Shown here: one piece after another, positions 34,949 through 43,638 of the stretch
Numbering within the stretch: position 1 is the first letter of the stretch
How the letters are laid out: each line of letters opens with the position of its first letter
Assembly (NCBI RefSeq): GCF_019884785.1
Contig: NZ_CP082326.1
Location: 737,355 to 801,354 of the forward strand
Source of the DNA: Crassaminicella profunda
Lineage (GTDB): Bacteria; Bacillota; Clostridia; Peptostreptococcales; Thermotaleaceae
DNA: 64,000 nt
Direction of reading: 5' to 3'
Notes under the pieces: model-generated
What the model saw: the letters and a program-made list of their open reading frames with translations, nothing else
Databases searched by the model: none
What the model was told of the DNA's origin: nothing
Made by a program: the position numbers and the translations under genes

Positions 34949-35593
34949 ATGCATTTTACAAATCAACAAATTTCAGGAACAATTTCAAATCAATTACATT
35001 TTGCTCCAGTATCAAGAACTATTTCTAATATAGGTACTACAGTAACTTATAGCTTAAATCCATCTAGTCAAGTAAGTGCTCATAACACATTAAATACTGT
35101 ATCTGGAAATATGAATGTAGCAGGTACAAACCAATTTGTAGCTTATCCTCAAACTCAATGGAATCAATTAGGAATGAATAATGTAAATACAGCTATCAAT
35201 GCTAGTCAATTTAATCAATTAACTAGTGGTGGATTTATTTCAAATACAATGATTCCTTCTCAAGGATATTATGTAAGAAGCTTAATGGTTCAACCATCTA
35301 TAGATATTTCTGAAACAACTAGTGATGTAGTTGTTACTGCTTGCGTAGGAAATTTAGGAATTCATGATGTAAACTTAAATGTAACAGATAATTCTGTTAC
35401 TATTTCAGGTGTTGCATGGACAGGTGCTGAAAATGTTGTATTAAATAGAACAGTAGCTCTTCCAACTAGTGTAAGAGCAGAAGCGATTGATGCAAACTTA
35501 CAAAGTGGTATTATGGAAATCAGATGCCCTAAAATTGAAAAAAGTATCAGACAAAGAACAACAATCAATGCAGATACAATCCAAGCAAAATAA
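34949..35593 (+). CDS. Hsp20/alpha-crystallin-like protein with Asn/Gln-rich N-terminus
   Basis: The 214-residue protein has an alpha-crystallin domain in its C-terminal half (about residues 112-205: SLMVQPSIDISETTSDVVVT, IHDVNLNVTDNSVTISG, VVLNRTVALPTSVRAEAIDA, GIMEIRCPKIE). The first 105 residues are low-complexity and rich in Asn, Gln, Ser and Thr, with no charged residues over long runs. Such N-termini resemble those of spore-coat or prion-like proteins. A spore-coat small heat-shock-like role (compare CotM) is plausible but unproven. The ATG follows GAGGAGG eight bases away. A bidirectional terminator follows. Confidence 0.82.
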   Translation: MHFTNQQISGTISNQLHFAPVSRTISNIGTTVTYSLNPSSQVSAHNTLNTVSGNMNVAGTNQFVAYPQTQWNQLGMNNVNTAINASQFNQLTSGGFISNTMIPSQGYYVRSLMVQPSIDISETTSDVVVTACVGNLGIHDVNLNVTDNSVTISGVAWTGAENVVLNRTVALPTSVRAEAIDANLQSGIMEIRCPKIEKSIRQRTTINADTIQAK

Positions 35594-35620
35594 TTAGGAA
35601 ACTTAAAAAAGGTTAAAAAG

Positions 35621-35661
35621 AAAGCGAAGAAAATTTTCATCATTTTCTTCGCTTTTTCTTT
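35621..35661. terminator. bidirectional terminator between convergent genes
   Basis: AAAGCGAAGAAAAT (35621-35634) pairs with ATTTTCTTCGCTTT (35642-35655), with A-runs before and T-runs after. It serves the Hsp20-like gene and the WG-repeat gene. Confidence 0.85.
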
Positions 35662-35670
35662 GATATAGAT

Positions 35671-37485
35671 TTACTTTATTAAGTAAGTAGGGAAATAAGA
35701 ATCAGGAGGAGGTACAGGACATCCTCTATAAGTAAGAGCATAAGGGATTAATAAATCATCCTTTGTAAGAATACTATTTACATTTCCGAAGCCATGATGA
35801 GCTTTCTCATCTCTAAAGCTATGTAAAACAACGTCTTTTATTCCTAATGGAAGCTTTTCGTCTGGTCTATCGTTGGACCAATTTCCTCCAGCGGGGAGAT
35901 TGTCTTTTTTACCATCATCCCAAAATTGTACAAAATAGCCTGTATTTTCTCTTAAATCATATTGATTGTTATTCTTTTCTTTAGCGATTAAAGTCCCTTT
36001 TGTATCATAAATATAGAAAGTATCATTTTTTAAAGCATAGAAGTGATTATTTTTCATAAAAATGTGATCAAATTTTTCATCAAGAATGATTTCTCTATTC
36101 AAGTCAAGGATACCGTATTTTTTGCCAACCTTAGAAAATCTGATAGCTCCTTCTTTGTAGACTCTGATTTTTTTATATTCTGGTGGAAGAACAAGTCCTT
36201 TTTTTATATCCATTAGACCAAAGGTAGCGCCTTTAAGACCCTCAGAAGAACTACGCCCATCATATTTTCCATCTTTTAGAAAAGCAAATAAATTATTATG
36301 AACTTTCCCTATATCTCGATAATCTTCACTAGATATCCTTTTTAAATCTTCATTGACAAAGGCATATCTGTTATTAGCAAGCTCAACAACAGCATATCCA
36401 TTAGAAAATGGATGTATATCAGGGTATTCATCTTCTGAAAGAATTCCTTGATCTTTATCTACTACTAAAACTTTGTGAGGGTAAATACCAGTAGCAAAAA
36501 TCATATTTTTGTCTACTCTAAATACTTTGTAGATAGGTTTTTCAAACGTGTAGAATTCTTCGAAAGTATCTTTTTCTTTTTTATAAACTTTTCCTATATC
36601 TTCCTTTGTTTTTATAAAAATATGGTTTTCATCTAATACATTAATATCCCTGAAATCTTCATGAAACAAATCATTTCCATCAAAATCAAATATTTTGTAG
36701 CGTCTCTTTTCTTCTAGAAAGTTAAAAATAATATAATTTTCTTTTACTTGAGTATATATTTCTTCATTATCTTGAATCAGTTTTTTGATAAAATTTCCGT
36801 TTCTATCAATAATCCAATAAAAACCATCCTTTTTTACTAAAAGGTTTTTAGCATTATTTTCAGGAAAAAATAGCTTATCAAATTGGGGCTTAAGGATAAG
36901 ATTTCCATTAAGGTCTACTACTCCATATCCATTAGTTGTGAGTAAGGGGTAAAGCTTTTGGTCATGATTAGTCTCTTTATAGAATAAAAAGAAATAAGGA
37001 ATTTTTAATCTTTTTAATTCATTTAAACCAATTAAAGAATAGCCATTTGCATTATAGGTGGTTGCGTTCTTGTCACCAACATATACAGATACATCGCTCT
37101 TATAAATATTTCCTTTGCTTTTTAAGTGAGCTGCATTCTTTTTTAAGATTTTTGTATCAATAGAGAAATTCAAATCTTCAATGAAATATTTTTTTTCTTG
37201 ATCTGCATAAGTGCCCTTTCTTGTGAAAATAGTTTTTCGAAGAAGGGAATGCCATTTTTTTTCATAGCCAAGGGCTTCTAAGTCTTCAATACAGATAAAA
37301 ACATCTTCTTGTCCATTTATGGTGTAAGTGTCTAAATAAGTAGTTTGAACACCTGTATTGAAAAGTACTTCATTAGAAGATTTTTCATAAGTTCCCTTAA
37401 TTTCTTGCTCGGTAAAGCCATGAAAAGGAAAAAGTACAATCATCAAAAAACAGATACAACTTAAAAATAATTTTAGTTTTTTCAT
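35671..37485 (-). CDS. secreted WG-repeat protein
   Basis: The 604-residue protein has an N-terminal signal peptide (cleavage near FTEQ) and a short stalk-like domain (NGQEDVFICIEDLEALGY). A long array of WG-type beta repeats follows. Recognisable repeats are GYGVVDLNGNLILKPQFDKL, WIIDRNGNFIKK, YKIFDFDGNDL, GLMDIKKGLVLPPEYKKI and YGILDLNREIILDEKFDHI. These would form propeller-like or solenoid surfaces outside the membrane. The C-terminal 70 residues (DNLPAGGNWSNDRPDEKLPL onward) lack repeats and look like a distinct domain. The ATG has AGGAGG close upstream. Function is unknown; WG proteins often mediate binding. Confidence 0.85.
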   Translation of the reverse strand: MKKLKLFLSCICFLMIVLFPFHGFTEQEIKGTYEKSSNEVLFNTGVQTTYLDTYTINGQEDVFICIEDLEALGYEKKWHSLLRKTIFTRKGTYADQEKKYFIEDLNFSIDTKILKKNAAHLKSKGNIYKSDVSVYVGDKNATTYNANGYSLIGLNELKRLKIPYFFLFYKETNHDQKLYPLLTTNGYGVVDLNGNLILKPQFDKLFFPENNAKNLLVKKDGFYWIIDRNGNFIKKLIQDNEEIYTQVKENYIIFNFLEEKRRYKIFDFDGNDLFHEDFRDINVLDENHIFIKTKEDIGKVYKKEKDTFEEFYTFEKPIYKVFRVDKNMIFATGIYPHKVLVVDKDQGILSEDEYPDIHPFSNGYAVVELANNRYAFVNEDLKRISSEDYRDIGKVHNNLFAFLKDGKYDGRSSSEGLKGATFGLMDIKKGLVLPPEYKKIRVYKEGAIRFSKVGKKYGILDLNREIILDEKFDHIFMKNNHFYALKNDTFYIYDTKGTLIAKEKNNNQYDLRENTGYFVQFWDDGKKDNLPAGGNWSNDRPDEKLPLGIKDVVLHSFRDEKAHHGFGNVNSILTKDDLLIPYALTYRGCPVPPPDSYFPTYLIK

Positions 37486-37687
37486 AAAATCCTCCTAAAT
37501 AGAAATCTTTATAGAGTACTTAGAACTTTTATATTATAGCATACTTTACAGAATTATTTATACGATAAAAAGTCGTTTAAAATATATATAGATATCCACC
37601 TTGATTGTCTACATTTAAAAGGTGATGATAGGATAAGGAATGACGTTATCATCATCGCCTTCGTATGATTTTTCTATATGAGTAAAA

Positions 37688-37717
37688 CAAGCTACAATCT
37701 TGTTAGATTGTAGCTTG
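37688..37717 (-). terminator. terminator after peroxiredoxin gene
   Basis: CAAGCTACAATCT and AGATTGTAGCTTG form a 13-bp perfect stem; on the minus strand it is followed by TTTTAC. Confidence 0.75.
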
Positions 37718-37726
37718 CAATTCATT

Positions 37727-38266
37727 TTATAATAAGTCATCTCCTGGCTGCCAGTCCATTGGGCATAAACCACCAGATTGAAGTCCTTGTAGAACCCTTA
37801 AAGTTTCATCTACACTTCTACCTACATTTAAATCATGGATGACTGAATATTTAAGTGTGCCTTCTGGATCAATGATAAATAATCCTCTTAAGGCAATTCC
37901 TTCTTCTTCTATTAAAATGCCATAATCACGTGATGTTTTTAGTGTTCGATCAGAAGCTAATGGAAATGAGAGCTTTCCAATACCACCATTTTCTATGGAT
38001 GTATGAATCCAAGCTTTATGGGAATGTTCACTATCTGTACTTACCCCTAAAACTTCTGCATTTAATTTTTTAAATGCATCCATTCTTTTGTTAAAGGCTG
38101 TAATCTCTGTTGGACAAACAAAGGTAAAATCTAGGGGATAAAAAAACATAACAAGCCATTTTCCTTTGTAATGATCTAATGAAACTTCTGAAAAATTTTC
38201 ACCAGCACCATCGATTGTTTTCATTTTAAAATGGGGTGCAGCTTTTCCAATGATTCTTTCAGCCAT
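37727..38266 (-). CDS. 2-Cys peroxiredoxin (AhpC/Prx1 type)
   Basis: A 179-residue thiol peroxidase that reduces hydrogen peroxide and organic peroxides. The peroxidatic Cys is in FYPLDFTFVCPTEI (about residue 50) and the resolving Cys is near the C-terminus in GLCPMDWQPGDD. The catalytic Arg region (LASDRTLKTSRDYGIL) is also present. The start has GGAGGCGAATTT before the ATG. It stands alone between accessory genes. In an anaerobe it protects from brief oxygen exposure, which would matter for the nearby hydrogenases. Confidence 0.94.
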   Translation of the reverse strand: MAERIIGKAAPHFKMKTIDGAGENFSEVSLDHYKGKWLVMFFYPLDFTFVCPTEITAFNKRMDAFKKLNAEVLGVSTDSEHSHKAWIHTSIENGGIGKLSFPLASDRTLKTSRDYGILIEEEGIALRGLFIIDPEGTLKYSVIHDLNVGRSVDETLRVLQGLQSGGLCPMDWQPGDDLL

Positions 38267-38403
38267 AAATTCGCCTCCATTCTTTTATTTACGATTTTAA
38301 TATGCCCGAAAATGAAATTTTTAAACACAAGAGGTAGATAGTACATGGATATATAATCTATAAAATGATAGATATTTTGAAATGAAATTTTTTTATATCT
38401 ATT

Positions 38404-39495
38404 TTATTTTGAATGATTGTTCAAATGTTTCTTTTTTATTTCAGCAGAAATAAGTATAATAATAGGTAAAATTACTTGAAATGGAAGAGCATAACTAGGA
38501 TATACATCTAAAGCAAATTCTGCTTTGTCCATTACATTATCATGGATAAAATAAGATAAATTAATGATTAATAAGCCAATAGGTGTTACTATAAACTTAT
38601 AATTTGTACAACTGAATATTTTAGCAACGCCGTTACAAGTACTTAATAAGCACATACATACTTTAATAAAGCCTCCTACTAAAAATGAAGTAGTGATTAT
38701 AATTTCAAAACCAGAAGATAAATTTGCAATTTTTAGCAATCTAGCAGTTGTATAGGTGGGAAAATACATGCTTCCAGCAGTAGTAGAGCCTAATACTAAA
38801 ATATCAGTAGTAGAAGATACATATAATATGATTCCCCCTATGAATATACCTAATATATAAACTTTATAAACTGATTTTATATGTGAAGAAGAAAAAAAGG
38901 TTGTAAATACAATGGTTTGAGTAAAAGGAAATATAAACGCATGAAAAGTACCTTTAATAAGGGGTTGTATACCTTCAGACAACATGGGGCGAAGATTATT
39001 TATATTCATCTTGTGAATTAACAATAAAGAAACTAGAAGTATCAAAAGAATAGTACCTATTAAAAAAAATTCTCCCCATCTACCTAATGTTTCGATTCCT
39101 TCCTTTGCTCCCCAAATACATAAAATACCAATCATAAACATGGATATAATTTTAGGGGTCTCTGGTAAAGAAACTATAAAAATAAAATCGCCAAAAACTC
39201 TTAATACTAATCCTCCTAAAAAGAATGAAAACCATACAAATAGTAATGAAAATCCTTTACCTATGAATTTCCCAAAAATGAGTTCAAGAATATCATATAA
39301 ATCTTTTTCGGGGAAAAGTACTAAAAGTCTAGAATGCACGAATACTATAGGCAGTGCAGTCATAATGGATAAAATAATTGCAATCCATAAATCTTTTTTT
39401 GCTGCCCCTGCTGTAGTCAGTACGATTGAACTTCCTATTATAAATAAGCTTATAATGGATATACCTTGTTGATCAGAAAGAACCTCTTTATTCAA
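38404..39495 (-). CDS. GerAB-type spore germination permease
   Basis: A 363-residue integral membrane protein with about 10 hydrophobic segments, of the GerAB/endospore permease family related to amino acid transporters. It begins NKEVLSDQQGISIISLFIIG, a typical GerAB start, with further family patterns in PEKDLYDILELIFGK and the PLIKGTFHAFIFPFTQ segment. The preferred start is TTG 39495 because GGGAGG lies eight bases upstream; an ATG at 39543 would add 16 residues without a site. In spore formers GerAB forms nutrient receptors with GerAA and GerAC; neither is here, so this is an orphan. Confidence 0.85.
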   Translation of the reverse strand: MNKEVLSDQQGISIISLFIIGSSIVLTTAGAAKKDLWIAIILSIMTALPIVFVHSRLLVLFPEKDLYDILELIFGKFIGKGFSLLFVWFSFFLGGLVLRVFGDFIFIVSLPETPKIISMFMIGILCIWGAKEGIETLGRWGEFFLIGTILLILLVSLLLIHKMNINNLRPMLSEGIQPLIKGTFHAFIFPFTQTIVFTTFFSSSHIKSVYKVYILGIFIGGIILYVSSTTDILVLGSTTAGSMYFPTYTTARLLKIANLSSGFEIIITTSFLVGGFIKVCMCLLSTCNGVAKIFSCTNYKFIVTPIGLLIINLSYFIHDNVMDKAEFALDVYPSYALPFQVILPIIILISAEIKKKHLNNHSK

Positions 39496-39655
39496 TAATA
39501 TGTCCTCCCAATAGTAATTAATTAGCAATCGTAAAATATTCAAATTAAATAAACATTATATAGTTTTCCCAAATCAACTAGTTTTATAAGGAAAGAACAT
39601 TTTAAGAATATAGCATATATTTAGGTAATAAATATAGGATAGGAGGTGTGTGGGA

Positions 39656-41014
39656 ATGAAAAAAAGAAAGGTTGGATTTGGTACCTTTTTTTTATGTTTA
39701 TTATTGTGTGCATTTATTATTTTTGGACCTTTCTATTTGATTGGGAAAAAGAAACCGAAAAATATAGAAGGAAAAAAAGAGGAAGCGTTTAAAGGGGTGA
39801 TCATCCTTTGGGATTATCCTCACTTAGATACTAAGAGTGGTACCCGATATGGATGGATGTTAAATAAAATTAAAAAATTTGAAAAAGATCATCCAGGGGT
39901 TTATATTGAACTAAAATCATTAAATTTGAAATCAGGACCCTTTAAAATAGAAACAGCCATACAGACCAAAACTTATCCAGATATTGCTCCTGTTGCTACA
40001 GATTATAGCATTATTCATCAAAATGTATTAGAGCCAGTAGACAAATATTTATCCAAAAAAGAGTTAGCTGATTATAAACCACAAGCATTGTCTGCTGTTC
40101 AGGTAGATGGTAAGGTATGGGGATTTCCTTGTATGATGACTACTTATACCATGCTTTTAAATCTGGATCTATTTCATGAAAAGGGGGTAACACCTCCCAA
40201 AGATGGGAAATGGACCTATGATGAATTTGTAAAAAGTTTAAAAAAACTTACATATGATGAAGATGGGGATGAAAAAATAGACGTATATGGATTTCATTCT
40301 TTTATTGGTGTAAATGATTATAATACTTGGGGAATTTTACTTTCTGATGGGGCAAAAATATTTGATAAAAAAAATACTCATTATGAATTTAATAATAAAA
40401 AAGCAGTTAGTGGCTTAAACAAACTAGTAAACTTAAAACTTAAATATAAAGTAACACCAGATGATTTTGGGGAGAATTCAGAAAAAGAATCATGGGAAAG
40501 GTTTTATAAAGAAAAAAAAGTAGCTGTTTATCCTACGGGAACGTGGGCTGTAAATGCACTAAATAAATTGAAAAGTAAAGGAGAAGGTTTTGAATTTGAT
40601 GTGGCAAACTATCCTATAGGTAATGTAGGAGAACCTGTAGCTATATGTAAAAATACATCTGCCTATGGCATATTTAAGCAGGAAGATAAGAAAAAACTAA
40701 AAATGTGTGTAGAATTTTTAAAATTTATTACTCAAGAAAAATTTCAAGAGGAATTAAACCGTTTAGGGACCTTTCCAGTGAAAAAAAGTGTAGGAGAAAT
40801 TTATAAAAATGATCCTTACATGTCAAAAATAGAGAAAAGTTTAGTTTATACGAAAAATATTCCCAATCATCCTCATTGGTTAGCCATTGAAGATATTATT
40901 CAAAGCCAGATTAGGCAAGTTCTTCTTCATAATAAATCTGTAGAAGATGCATTAAAGGATGCAGAAAAGAAGATTGCAAGTTATAATCAGATTGCTGAAA
41001 AAATGATTAAGTAG
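39656..41014 (+). CDS. extracellular solute-binding protein (family 1), membrane anchored
   Basis: The 452-residue protein has the bilobed layout of sugar-type ABC substrate-binding proteins: PDIAPVATDYSIIHQNVLEPV, DGKVWGFPCMMTTYTMLLNL, GKWTYDEFVKSLKKLTYDED, VAVYPTGTWAV and FKQEDKKKLKMCVEFLKFIT. The N-terminus has an uncleaved-looking membrane anchor (TFFLCLLLCAFIIFGPFYLI) without a good lipobox. The start ATG 39656 is placed by AGGAGGTG; the GTG at 39650 lies too close to it. No permease or ATPase gene is adjacent, so it is an orphan or feeds a transporter elsewhere. The ligand is unknown; carbohydrate is most usual. Confidence 0.88.
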   Translation: MKKRKVGFGTFFLCLLLCAFIIFGPFYLIGKKKPKNIEGKKEEAFKGVIILWDYPHLDTKSGTRYGWMLNKIKKFEKDHPGVYIELKSLNLKSGPFKIETAIQTKTYPDIAPVATDYSIIHQNVLEPVDKYLSKKELADYKPQALSAVQVDGKVWGFPCMMTTYTMLLNLDLFHEKGVTPPKDGKWTYDEFVKSLKKLTYDEDGDEKIDVYGFHSFIGVNDYNTWGILLSDGAKIFDKKNTHYEFNNKKAVSGLNKLVNLKLKYKVTPDDFGENSEKESWERFYKEKKVAVYPTGTWAVNALNKLKSKGEGFEFDVANYPIGNVGEPVAICKNTSAYGIFKQEDKKKLKMCVEFLKFITQEKFQEELNRLGTFPVKKSVGEIYKNDPYMSKIEKSLVYTKNIPNHPHWLAIEDIIQSQIRQVLLHNKSVEDALKDAEKKIASYNQIAEKMIK

Positions 41015-41073
41015 TGGGCTTGTATGGTATACTTAAATTAAATAAATATAATGATAAGCTAGGAGTGAACTCT

Positions 41074-41988
41074 GTGGAAATAAAATCAATTTATAATAGA
41101 TTGACGGAAAATGTCCAAGGAATTAAAATTTTAAAAGATGAACCAATGAGCAAACACACTTCCTTTAAAATAGGAGGGCCCGTTGATTTGATGGTACTTC
41201 CAAAAACAAAAGAAGAAGTGCAAATGGCCATAAATGTTTGCAAGGAATGTGATGTAGATTATTATATCATTGGCAATGGTAGCAATCTTTTAGTTCGTGA
41301 TAAAGGAATTAGAGGCGTTGTAATCAAACTTGCTGATAATTTTAATGAGGTAAATATAAAGGAAAATAGTGTAACGGCGCAAGCCGGGGTTTTGTTATCT
41401 GCTTTATCTAATGGTTTAGTAAAAGAAAGTTTTAAGGGCTTTGAATTTGCAAGCGGTATTCCAGGGACATTAGGCGGAGCAGTAGCCATGAATGCAGGAG
41501 CTTATGGTGGAGAAATGAAGGACGTATTAGTAGGAGCTTTTGTAGTAGATGATGAAGGAAAATTAATTTATTTAAATAAAGAACAGTTAGCTTTAGATTA
41601 TCGAACAAGTATTATTCAAAAAAAGGGATATGTTGTTGTAGAAGCAGAAATGGTATTTGAAAAGGGAGAGATTACTGAGATAAAGGAAAAAATAAAGGAT
41701 TTTACAAAGAGAAGAACGACCAAACAGCCCCTTCATTTGCCAAGTGCAGGAAGTACTTTTAAAAGACCTGTTGGATATTTTGCAGGGAAATTAATTGAAG
41801 ATGCAGGCCTCAAGGGCGTTCAAGTAGGAGGGGCACAAGTATCATCCCTTCACTCTGGATTTGTTGTAAATGTCAATCATGCTACAGCAGAAGATGTGAT
41901 TCACCTAATAGAGCTTGTTCAAAAGGTTGTGAAGGATCAATTTCATGTATTATTAGAGCCTGAGGTAAAGATTATAGGTGAAGTTTAA
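41074..41988 (+). CDS. murB: UDP-N-acetylenolpyruvoylglucosamine reductase
   Basis: MurB reduces UDP-GlcNAc-enolpyruvate with NADPH and FAD in peptidoglycan precursor synthesis. The 304-residue protein has HTSFKIGGPVDL, IIGNGSNLLVRDKGI (FAD binding), GIPGTLGGAVAMNAGAYGGE, and the catalytic region PSAGSTFKRP. The C-terminal stretch GAQVSSLHSGFVVN follows. The start GTG 41074 has AGGAGTG upstream and gives the usual length; the GTG at 41014 would add 20 residues. It opens a tight row of genes: murB, a PHP protein, rapZ and yvcK. Confidence 0.95.
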   Translation: MEIKSIYNRLTENVQGIKILKDEPMSKHTSFKIGGPVDLMVLPKTKEEVQMAINVCKECDVDYYIIGNGSNLLVRDKGIRGVVIKLADNFNEVNIKENSVTAQAGVLLSALSNGLVKESFKGFEFASGIPGTLGGAVAMNAGAYGGEMKDVLVGAFVVDDEGKLIYLNKEQLALDYRTSIIQKKGYVVVEAEMVFEKGEITEIKEKIKDFTKRRTTKQPLHLPSAGSTFKRPVGYFAGKLIEDAGLKGVQVGGAQVSSLHSGFVVNVNHATAEDVIHLIELVQKVVKDQFHVLLEPEVKIIGEV

Positions 41989-42019
41989 TAGAATTTTATG
42001 AAATGGAAGTGAAGAACAA

Positions 42020-42751
42020 ATGAAAATTTTTGCAGATTATCATACCCATACCATATATAGTCATGGAAAAGGAACGATTCAGCAAAACGTGGATGTGGCA
42101 ATCCAAAAAGGATTAAGAGAAATCGCCATTTCTGATCATGGCTTTGGACATTTAATGTTTGGGATGAAAAAAAAGAATTTATCTAAGATGAGAGAAGAAA
42201 TCAATGCCATCAATCAGTCTACTGAAAAGATCCATGTAAAGCTAGGAATGGAAGCAAATATTATTAGTAGAGATGGAAAATTGGACATTGGTCAGGATAC
42301 AATAAACAAATTAGATATAGTACTAGCAGGATATCATTTTGGTGCCTTACCGGATAATTTGATGGATTGTTTCAGAATACATGGGAATAATTTTTTGGCT
42401 AGATATTTTCCTACAGTAGATAAAAAGGTAAGGGTGATCAATACAGAGGCAGTAGTTGCAGCTATTTATAATAATCCTATTGACATTCTTACCCATCCAG
42501 GAGCTAAGGCCAATATTGATACAAAAGAAGTTGCAAAAGCTGCAGCAGATAGAGGAACGGCACTTGAAATCAACAGCAGCCATGGTTTTTTGACAGTAGA
42601 ATACATAAAAATTGCCATGAAAGAGGGAGCAAAATTTGTAATCAGTAGTGATGCCCACAGACCCGTTGATGTAGGAAATGTAGCAAAAGGAATAGAAAGA
42701 GCACAACAAGCAGGCCTTCATGTAGATCGAATTATTAATGCAGAAGAGTAG
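42020..42751 (+). CDS. PHP-domain phosphoesterase (YcdX-like)
   Basis: A 243-residue single PHP domain. Metal-binding motifs are [14 protein letters not shown] at the N-terminus, [23 protein letters not shown]-type ([11 protein letters not shown]), THPGAKANI, and [11 protein letters not shown] at the C-terminus. These are the expected His and Asp ligands of a trinuclear metal site. Known relatives are phosphatases such as YcdX; the substrate is not established. In Clostridia a PHP gene often lies between murB and rapZ, as here. The start follows GAAGTGAAGAAC, a fair site. Confidence 0.9.
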   Translation: MKIFADYHTHTIYSHGKGTIQQNVDVAIQKGLREIAISDHGFGHLMFGMKKKNLSKMREEINAINQSTEKIHVKLGMEANIISRDGKLDIGQDTINKLDIVLAGYHFGALPDNLMDCFRIHGNNFLARYFPTVDKKVRVINTEAVVAAIYNNPIDILTHPGAKANIDTKEVAKAAADRGTALEINSSHGFLTVEYIKIAMKEGAKFVISSDAHRPVDVGNVAKGIERAQQAGLHVDRIINAEE

Positions 42752-42767
42752 GAAGGAGGATATCACT

Positions 42768-43631
42768 ATGAAATTAGTTATTATTACTGGATTATCTGGA
42801 GCAGGAAAAAGTCAGGCAATGAAGAGTATGGAGGATTTGGGATTTTATTGTGTGGATAATCTTCCTCCAGCATTGATTCCTAAATTTGCAGAGCTATGTA
42901 TTCATGCACAAGGAGAAATTGAAAAAATTGCTTTGGTGATAGATATAAGAGGGAGAAGGTTCTTTGATGATTTATTTGAGAGTTTAGATGCTATTAAAGA
43001 TCAGGGATATAATTATGAAATTCTATTTTTAGAGGCATCTGATCCAGTGCTGATTAAAAGATATAAAGAAACTAGAAGAATTCATCCTTTAAGTCCTAGA
43101 GGAAGAATTATAGAAGGAATCAATGCAGAAAGAAATAGACTCTCTGAATTAAAGAAAAATGCAAAATATATTGTAGATACTTCTAATCTGACTTCAGCTC
43201 AATTGAAAGAAGAAATTAAAAAAATATATATGGAGGGAGAAACCAGTCATAATCTGACTATATTTATTCAATCCTTTGGTTTTAAAAAAGGGATTTTATT
43301 AGATGCAGATTTAGTTTTTGATGTAAGGTTTTTACCGAATCCCCATTATATTGAGGAATTAAGGCCTTTTACGGGAAATGACAAACAGGTACGGGATTAT
43401 GTAATGAAGTGGCCAGAAAGCATTCAATTTGTAGAGAAATTAAATGATTTGATAGATTTTTTAATTCCTTATTATATAAAAGAAGGAAAGTCTCAATTAG
43501 TGATAGGTATTGGATGTACAGGAGGAAAACATCGTTCTGTAACGGTTGCTAATATTTTATATGAAACATTGAAAGAAAAAGGACATCGAGCAATTATCAA
43601 TCATAGAGATTCAGCAATTGTAAGGGAGTAA
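42768..43631 (+). CDS. rapZ: RNase adapter/nucleotide-binding protein RapZ (YvcJ)
   Basis: A 287-residue RapZ/YvcJ protein with Walker [12 protein letters not shown] at the N-terminus, [14 protein letters not shown] and the C-terminal [15 protein letters not shown]. In E. coli RapZ guides the RNA that controls amino sugar synthesis. In Bacillus YvcJ binds and hydrolyses nucleotides, and its role is less clear. The start ATG 42768 has GGAAGGAGG; an upstream in-frame start at 42738 overlaps the PHP gene. It is 7 bases from yvcK. Confidence 0.95.
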   Translation: MKLVIITGLSGAGKSQAMKSMEDLGFYCVDNLPPALIPKFAELCIHAQGEIEKIALVIDIRGRRFFDDLFESLDAIKDQGYNYEILFLEASDPVLIKRYKETRRIHPLSPRGRIIEGINAERNRLSELKKNAKYIVDTSNLTSAQLKEEIKKIYMEGETSHNLTIFIQSFGFKKGILLDADLVFDVRFLPNPHYIEELRPFTGNDKQVRDYVMKWPESIQFVEKLNDLIDFLIPYYIKEGKSQLVIGIGCTGGKHRSVTVANILYETLKEKGHRAIINHRDSAIVRE

Positions 43632-43638
43632 TCTTAAA

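Noticed and set aside
42347-42766. Open frame of 139 codons antisense to the PHP gene and the rapZ start
   Set aside because: Its composition (Cys, Ser, Tyr rich) is typical of a shadow frame, and both plus-strand genes are certain.
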